NCBI RefSeq assembly: GCF_034651555.1
Contig: NZ_JAYEEQ010000009.1
Coordinates: 85,396-149,395, forward strand
Source of the DNA: Aurantibrevibacter litoralis
GTDB lineage: Bacteria > Bacteroidota > Bacteroidia > Flavobacteriales > Flavobacteriaceae
Direction: 5' to 3'
Length of the DNA stretch: 64,000 nt
Program-made: the position numbers and the translations under genes
Notes under the pieces: generated by a model
What the model saw: the letters and a program-made list of their open reading frames with translations, nothing else
Told to the model about the DNA's origin: nothing
The model's database searches: none
Shown: positions 58,943-64,000 of the stretch, in pieces
How positions within the stretch are numbered: the first letter of the stretch is position 1
Layout of the letters: the number at the start of each line of letters is the position of its first letter

Positions 58943-60209
58943 TATAATTTTTAAAAATAATACACGCATTGACATCGCCAAAACCAAAACTGGCTTTTGC
59001 CAAAATTTTAGGGGTAAAGGCAAAAGAACGTTGCGGTATTTTAGACGCCTCCACAAAATTTAAAATCTCGGGGTGTGGGTCTTCACAGTTTACATTTCCA
59101 AAACACATGCGTTCTTTAAATTGCAGTATGGCTCCTACGCATTCGATACTCCCCGCAGCGGCCAAACAGTGTCCAAAATGTCCTTTAAAAGAATTAATAA
59201 ACGGAAAATGCGATGGTGAGACGTCCAAAGCTTCGGACCAATTACGAATTTCTAAAGGATCTTTAGCGGTAGCGGTTAAATGTCCATTGATGATATCGAT
59301 ATCCGATTTTTTGATTCCTGCGTTGGCTACAGCTTGTACTATGCAATGTTGCACAGCCACACTGTTTGGTGCCGTCATGCTACCATCCCCTCGTTGTCCG
59401 CCACTGTTTACCGCACCGCCCAAAATTTCAGCGTAGATGGGCACACCGCGCATCAGCGCACTGTCTAACGATTCTAGCACCAAGGCTCCTGCCCCACTCC
59501 CGGGCACAAATCCGGCTGCTGTGGCACTCATAGGACGGCTTGCCTTGGCAGGCTTCTCATTATATGAACCGGGTAAAATACGTAAGGCATCGAAGGCACT
59601 CCACACATAGGGACCACTATCGCTACAACTTCCGGTAAGCATACGCTTTGCTTTTCCTGAGCGAATGCGTTCGTAGCCCATTAGAATAGCTTCTGTACCT
59701 GTGGCACAGGCCGAGGAATTGGAAGTCACCTGATTGCCACATCCCAAAATACCACCCAAATAAGCGCTAATACCGCTGGCCATGGTTTGCTGTACCGTGG
59801 AGCTTCCTAGTCTTCGTGTATTTCCAGCGTCAATTTTGTAAATGGCCTCCCGAAATGCCGCCACACCCAATGTGCCGGAACCAAAAACAATTCCACTGTC
59901 CCAATCCGGATCATTTGCAGTCATTTTATGCAATCCCGCGTCTTCCCAAGCATCGGTACCGGCAATGACGCCGTACATAATACCGGTAGACCGTAAGTCC
60001 CGTAATTGCAAAGACGTAAAATACGAGGCTAGAAAATCAGGGTTAATTTGAGGTTGTCCGGCAATGTGACATGCGTAGTTTAAGTCCTTTAGTTCTTGTT
60101 GAAAACGTATGCCGCTTTCTCCTGATTTTAAAGCTCTTGTAAAATTAGAAAGTCCTACCCCGTTAGGTGCACAGACACCAAGCCCTGTAACAACAACTCT
60201 ATGCACCAT
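58935..60209 (-). CDS. FabF-type beta-ketoacyl-ACP synthase of the polyketide cluster
   Basis: A 424-residue ketosynthase that extends an ACP-bound acyl chain by decarboxylative condensation. The catalytic triad is present: Cys168 in NSSACATGTEAI, His310 in INGHLTATAKDP and His347 in KGHFGHCLAAAG, with Lys342 in place. So it is an active condensing enzyme and not a chain-length factor. It overlaps the dehydratase gene by 11 bases and the ACP gene by 8. It probably builds the starter chain for the type III polyketide synthase. Confidence 0.9.
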   Translation of the reverse strand: MVHRVVVTGLGVCAPNGVGLSNFTRALKSGESGIRFQQELKDLNYACHIAGQPQINPDFLASYFTSLQLRDLRSTGIMYGVIAGTDAWEDAGLHKMTANDPDWDSGIVFGSGTLGVAAFREAIYKIDAGNTRRLGSSTVQQTMASGISAYLGGILGCGNQVTSNSSACATGTEAILMGYERIRSGKAKRMLTGSCSDSGPYVWSAFDALRILPGSYNEKPAKASRPMSATAAGFVPGSGAGALVLESLDSALMRGVPIYAEILGGAVNSGGQRGDGSMTAPNSVAVQHCIVQAVANAGIKKSDIDIINGHLTATAKDPLEIRNWSEALDVSPSHFPFINSFKGHFGHCLAAAGSIECVGAILQFKERMCFGNVNCEDPHPEILNFVEASKIPQRSFAFTPKILAKASFGFGDVNACIIFKNYNE

Positions 60210-60654
60210 GACTGTTGGGTATTATCATGCCTGCTAGTGCGCCACGGCAAACCAATTCATCCTTTTCGTTATTCATGCGTACAGCGCATTTTAATTTTTG
60301 AAATCTAAAATACATCAATGTAGATTTTACTGTTACCGTTTCTGAGGGATAAACCGGCTTTAAAAACTCCATTTCTGCGCTACTCAGTGCCACCTGAGGC
60401 TGCGAAAAATTACTTAAAGTATTTGTCTTGTTGCTAAGATATAAACCGAAACAAACCAATCCTATTTGCGCACAGCACTCTGTTAAAATAACGCCGGGTG
60501 TTACAGGTTGATGCGTAAAATGACCGCGGTAAAAATCCAAATCGTCCCGAAAGGTGAAACTCCCTTCGGCACCGTGTTCATCTATATGCAGAAGCCGGTC
60601 TACAAAGAGGAATGGTGGCGCATAGGGCAACTGTGTTAGTATATTTTTGTACAT
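60199..60654 (-). CDS. FabZ-like 3-hydroxyacyl-ACP dehydratase
   Basis: A 151-residue hotdog-fold dehydratase. The start at 60654 gives MYKNILTQLPYAPPFLFVD, like other FabZ proteins; the ATG at 60687 and one upstream are also open. The catalytic His45 lies in FYRGHFTHQPVTPGVILTE with Glu59 as the second catalytic residue. It removes water from 3-hydroxyacyl-ACP. The neighbours are the SDR reductase and the ketosynthase, which together make a complete elongation cycle apart from a ketoreductase. Confidence 0.88.
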   Translation of the reverse strand: MYKNILTQLPYAPPFLFVDRLLHIDEHGAEGSFTFRDDLDFYRGHFTHQPVTPGVILTECCAQIGLVCFGLYLSNKTNTLSNFSQPQVALSSAEMEFLKPVYPSETVTVKSTLMYFRFQKLKCAVRMNNEKDELVCRGALAGMIIPNSHGA

Positions 60655-60692
60655 TATTTCTGTTGTGCTTGTTGTGTGTAATCTCATCCCTA

Positions 60693-61520
60693 TTATTGCA
60701 AACTCTCCCCGCCATCCACTTTTAGTATGGTACCTGTAATCCATTGAGCTTCTTCCAAACAAAGAAGGTATGCCGCATTAGCTACATCTTCCACGGTGGT
60801 TAACCGGCCATTGGGATTACGTTGTAGTGCGTTTTTTTTTAGTGCCGCACTTCCTGGAATGCGATCTAACGCTGCGGTGACCGTAACCCCAGCCTGAATA
60901 CAATTCGCCTTAATACCCAAGGGCGCAAATTCTAAGGCAATATTGCGCGTTATGGCTTCTAATACTCCTTTGGCGGCTGAAATTGCTGCATAATGGTGCA
61001 TTGCTTTGGTATTCCCTTCACTGGTGAAGGAAATAATGCGGCTATCGGCACAAAATAAGTCTTCTCGGACCAACAATTGCGTCCAGGAGTATAAACTAAT
61101 GCCCATGGCTTCGATCGTAACACGGAAATCCTGATGCTGCAGTTCGCTTTCTGTAGTAGCATACATTGGCTTTAGGGTTCCTTTTGCAATGCTGTGTACC
61201 AAGACCTTTATTTTTTCGGTATCAGGTAAGGTTGTTTTAATTTTTTGGACAAGGCTTAGGATGGACTCCGGATGCACGGCATCGGCATTAAAGCTTTTGA
61301 ATTGAACAGGAAGTTGCGCTATTTCCTGAAATGCCTTTTGAATCTTTTCCATATCGTTTTTCCGGTCGCGATGTACAATGATGATGTTAAAACCATGCCG
61401 CGCCAATTTTTGGGCTGTGGCCAAACCCAGCCCGCTACTGCCGCCCAGAATCAAGGCCCAAGTTCCGGAGGGATTTGTTTTTTCTTGTGCTAAAGATGCG
61501 CTATGGATGTTTTCTTTCAT
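60693..61520 (-). CDS. SDR-family reductase, FabL/FabI-like spacing
   Basis: A 275-residue short-chain dehydrogenase. The nucleotide loop is LGGSSGLG (25-32). The active-site Tyr177 and Lys184 in YAAISAAKGVLEA are six residues apart, the spacing of enoyl-ACP reductases (FabI, FabL), not the four of ordinary ketoreductases. VHSIAKGTLKP and ITGTILKVDGG are also like FabL. It is therefore probably an enoyl-ACP reductase, though a ketoreductase role is not excluded. It lies between the type III synthase gene and the dehydratase gene. Confidence 0.85.
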   Translation of the reverse strand: MKENIHSASLAQEKTNPSGTWALILGGSSGLGLATAQKLARHGFNIIIVHRDRKNDMEKIQKAFQEIAQLPVQFKSFNADAVHPESILSLVQKIKTTLPDTEKIKVLVHSIAKGTLKPMYATTESELQHQDFRVTIEAMGISLYSWTQLLVREDLFCADSRIISFTSEGNTKAMHHYAAISAAKGVLEAITRNIALEFAPLGIKANCIQAGVTVTAALDRIPGSAALKKNALQRNPNGRLTTVEDVANAAYLLCLEEAQWITGTILKVDGGESLQ

Positions 61521-61533
61521 TTTTTATGATGAA

Positions 61534-62586
61534 TTACCATTGGAGCAATATGGTTTGGGCTGAAAAACCAGGACCAAAACTGAGCATTAACCCTTGTTCG
61601 CCGGGACTAATTTCCTTTTTAAGAAACCGCTCTAGCACATACAGCACAGTTGCGCTGCTCATATTGCCAAACAGCCGTAACACTTCTTTTGTATCATCGA
61701 TATTTTTACCGAGAGCACCAAAAAGGGCTTCTACGGTCTCCACAATTTTTTTTCCACCCGGGTGAAAAATTAAATGATCTACTTGGGCGATACTACTATT
61801 ATTTTGTGCTAAAAAGGGGTATACAATGTCGGTAAAATGTGTGGCAATGGTTTCGGGAATAGCTGGATCTAAAATCATTTGAAGACCGCTATTTTTCAAT
61901 TTAAAGCCCATCATATGCTCGGAATCGTAAAAATGATACATTTTTTCAGCGATCACTTCTGGCCCTCTATCTGAATCATGAGATGACAAAACTACGCAAG
62001 CTGCACCATCGCCAAAAATAGCTGCACTTACAATGTTAGCCATAGAAAAATCTTCTAACTGAAAAGTGGCAGTAGGCGATTCAACGGCGATAACAACAGC
62101 TCTTTTGTTTGGGTTAGCTTGTAAAAACCTCTTAGCGTAGATTATGCCAGAGATTCCTGCAGCACAACCCATTTCAGTAACTGGCAGACGAATAATATCT
62201 TGCCGCATTTTAAATTTGTTTATTAGGTAAGCATCTAGAGATGGTATCATAATGCCTGTACAGCTTACCGTAATAATATAATCAATATCTTTAGGTTTTA
62301 ATGATCCTTTTTTAAGTGCTTTATTTAATGCTCTTTCAGCTAATTTTATTGACTCTTGTGCATAGATATCATTTCTTTCTTCAAAAGACAGTTGCTTAAA
62401 AACCGTATGAGGATCCATAATGGAATAGCGACTATCTACCTGTGCATTTTGAAAAATTTTAATTGCCTTGCGACGAAAACGTTCTTCTTTCCCAGACAAC
62501 CATATGTTAACAAATGGTAGAATATCATCTGTTTGTCGGCTAAATTTAGGTAGTTGCTTTACAGCACATATTATCTTTACGCTCAT
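61534..62586 (-). CDS. Type III polyketide synthase
   Basis: A chalcone/stilbene-synthase-like enzyme, 350 residues with the start at 62586 (MSVKIICAVKQLP); the frame is open to 62646. The catalytic triad is complete: Cys141 in VTEMGCAAGISG, His275 in FHPGGKKIV and Asn308 in GNMSSATV. Such enzymes extend an acyl starter with malonyl-CoA units and cyclise it to a resorcinol, phloroglucinol or pyrone. The carrier protein and fatty-acid-type enzymes downstream suggest a long-chain starter passed directly to it. The flavoprotein gene lies 92 bp upstream. Confidence 0.93.
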   Translation of the reverse strand: MSVKIICAVKQLPKFSRQTDDILPFVNIWLSGKEERFRRKAIKIFQNAQVDSRYSIMDPHTVFKQLSFEERNDIYAQESIKLAERALNKALKKGSLKPKDIDYIITVSCTGIMIPSLDAYLINKFKMRQDIIRLPVTEMGCAAGISGIIYAKRFLQANPNKRAVVIAVESPTATFQLEDFSMANIVSAAIFGDGAACVVLSSHDSDRGPEVIAEKMYHFYDSEHMMGFKLKNSGLQMILDPAIPETIATHFTDIVYPFLAQNNSSIAQVDHLIFHPGGKKIVETVEALFGALGKNIDDTKEVLRLFGNMSSATVLYVLERFLKKEISPGEQGLMLSFGPGFSAQTILLQW

Positions 62587-62677
62587 TATAAGATAATTTC
62601 TTAGTGTAATTAAATATTTTTTTAAGCTTCTCGGAATTTTGAACACTTTAAAGGTTTTGATCCGCTGTAACGACCTA

Positions 62678-63820
62678 TTATTTTGGATTCTCTGGTAACT
62701 CTAATTTTCCGTGGGTTTGTTCAATAATTTTAGGTAATATTTTTGGGAAACTCTGTAGACCCGCCATAAGAAGTTCCGAAAAAATATTCATTCCAAAAAA
62801 CGGCGCAATGTACCGACCTGCAATTAACCTTTTTTTGAAGGCCTTTCTCCTCATAGTTACATACATTTGCTCTAATGCCGATCGAGAATTTATTTTTTCT
62901 AATAAATATTCCTCAATCAGTGTTGATACCATTTGAGCACTATGAATTGCCATACTCATTCCGTTGCCAGACAATGGATGAATCATTCCGGCACTATCTC
63001 CACACATCATAATATGATTTTCGACAGAATTTTTGCTAGAGAATGATATTTGGCTTATGGTCAATGGTTTTGATAAAACAGGTTCAGAATTTTCAAAAAT
63101 GGTTTTTAAATAATCATTTTGACACAATACATTTTGCTGAAAATCATTAAAGTTATTAAATTTCTGAAATGATTTAAAATCCGTCATATAACAAACATTC
63201 ATGTGGTTGGTTTCTACTTTGGAAACACCACAATAGCCTCCATTAAAATTGTGAAGAGCAACCAAATCATCTGGAAAATCACCTTTTAAATATGTTTTTA
63301 CTGCTAATAAGGGAGATTTCTTTTTTAAAAAAAATCGATCTAGGCTTGCATCAAGATTTGATCTTTTTCCAAATGCACCAATGACTACTTTTGCTTGGTA
63401 TTCAATATTGCCTTTTGTTTTAATTTTAAAAGAGTTCTGTATAAATTCAATACTCAAAACCGTATCATGAAATATTGTACCTCCGTTAGCTTTTACTTTC
63501 TCTGATAAAGTATAATCTAATGTATGTCTACTAATACTGTATCCTCCTAAGGGTAGCTGCGTTTCTATAGCCTTACTTTTAGCTGTACTTATAAGAAGTC
63601 TATTAATTTTTTTTGCCCCTAATGCGACTAAATCAATACCTAAAAAATTAAGATAAGGCACAACCTCATATGAAAGATATTCTCCACAAACCTTGTGTCT
63701 AGGATAGGTGTGCTTTTCGATAACGAGCGTAGGTACACCCAACTTGGAAAGGTGTATGGCACTTGCCAATCCGGCTAGACCGCCACCAACTATTACAACA
63801 TCTACAGAATTATTTGTCAA
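62678..63820 (-). CDS. FAD-dependent oxidoreductase of the polyketide cluster
   Basis: A 380-residue flavoprotein of the geranylgeranyl reductase/aromatic hydroxylase type. The FAD loop is VIVGGGLAGLASA (9-21), and the second FAD motif is MCGDSAGMIHPLSGNGMSMAI (about 272-291, cited in part). The start is TTG at 63820; the nearest ATG (63828) is out of frame. It is the first gene of the rightmost-to-leftmost operon and probably hydroxylates or reduces the product of the type III synthase. A candidate -7 box (TATTTTTG read leftward) lies at 63936-63943. Confidence 0.88.
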   Translation of the reverse strand: MTNNSVDVVIVGGGLAGLASAIHLSKLGVPTLVIEKHTYPRHKVCGEYLSYEVVPYLNFLGIDLVALGAKKINRLLISTAKSKAIETQLPLGGYSISRHTLDYTLSEKVKANGGTIFHDTVLSIEFIQNSFKIKTKGNIEYQAKVVIGAFGKRSNLDASLDRFFLKKKSPLLAVKTYLKGDFPDDLVALHNFNGGYCGVSKVETNHMNVCYMTDFKSFQKFNNFNDFQQNVLCQNDYLKTIFENSEPVLSKPLTISQISFSSKNSVENHIMMCGDSAGMIHPLSGNGMSMAIHSAQMVSTLIEEYLLEKINSRSALEQMYVTMRRKAFKKRLIAGRYIAPFFGMNIFSELLMAGLQSFPKILPKIIEQTHGKLELPENPK

Positions 63821-63935
63821 AATTTCATTTTTTTTTAGCTCTAAAAGCTATTTGAGCATTAACAATATCTAATAAAATCCAAGTATTCCCTGTTTACCCT
63901 GCAATTTTTCTTTTAAGATGAACTATAATTTCCCC

Positions 63936-63943
63936 CAAAAATA
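63936..63943 (-). promoter_or_regulatory. Candidate -7 box of the polyketide operon
   Basis: TATTTTTG on the minus strand is a full match to TAnnTTTG, 116 bp before the flavoprotein start. No clear TTTG at the expected spacing. The long leader holds a small AGCTCTAAAAGCT inverted repeat near 63838. Confidence 0.3.
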
Positions 63944-64000
63944 GGACAGTAATTTAAGTTTAATTTTTTATTCTAAATTTACTGTATTATGGAACGCAGA

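Noticed and set aside
1..64000. CRISPR arrays, tRNA or rRNA genes, phage or insertion-sequence transposases
   Set aside because: I looked for regularly spaced repeats, cloverleaf-like sequences in the gaps and transposase or integrase reading frames and saw none.

Overview
The window comes from the chromosome of a marine-type member of the Flavobacteriaceae (Bacteroidetes). The clues are AT-rich DNA, promoters of the Bacteroidetes type (TAnnTTTG at -7) with no clear Shine-Dalgarno sequences, a PorD-type protein of type IX secretion, a Bacteroidetes-style RpoZ, two large TonB-dependent receptors with carboxypeptidase-like N-terminal domains, an RprX/RprY-like two-component pair, and many small lipoproteins of families restricted to this group. 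Most of the window is ordinary core genome in tight, often overlapping operons.

Layout. 1-6633: EamA transporter (cut by the edge), HAD phosphatase, ribD, a GNAT, prmC, ligA, an FAH-family enzyme and a small unknown gene. 6641-6949: a compound hairpin repeat abutting the broken remnant of a GNAT gene. 7076-14968: a DUF5009 membrane protein, a NIPSNAP protein, an FdhF/YdeP-type molybdenum oxidoreductase with a small partner and fdhD, then a 5'-nucleotidase split over two lipoprotein genes. 15035-25057: a core block with dapA, bamD, rpoZ, coaBC, porD, recN, fabI, a glycosyltransferase, a CdaR/YbbR protein and coaE. 25130-33748: two-component system, gntK, miaA, a K+ channel, an exonuclease/GIY-YIG fusion, yggS, a LolD-like ATPase and folE. 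33783-36381: sulfite dehydrogenase-like enzyme with its cytochrome, and a sterol desaturase-family protein. 36429-39798: a TonB receptor set that looks metal-related. 39852-45415: small conserved proteins, serA/serC, a LuxC-like acyl-CoA reductase and a ferredoxin. 45487-48165: a second TonB receptor.

48166-50706 is the clearest accessory patch. A second copy of the hairpin repeat lies about 90 bp upstream of a two-gene toxin-antitoxin operon. Its antitoxin gene is an in-frame fusion of an RmuC-type nuclease domain, with the expected catalytic lysine replaced by serine, to a ParS/DUF2384-type antitoxin; the following gene is a RES-domain NAD+-degrading toxin. A gene-free stretch with a large imperfect palindrome follows. 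This is the most unusual arrangement found in the window.

50707-58633: exported proteins (a beta-propeller-like lipoprotein with TlpA, a DUF4251 protein, an Ig-like and propeller-like pair), HPF, YceI and TerC. 58661-63820: a tight six-gene operon (flavoprotein, type III polyketide synthase, SDR, dehydratase, ketosynthase, ACP) that probably makes its own acyl starter and extends it to an aromatic or pyrone lipid. An ATG at 63989 on the + strand may open the next gene, but only four codons are visible. No tRNA, rRNA, CRISPR array, transposase or phage gene was seen. Family names, including DUF numbers, are from memory and were not searched.
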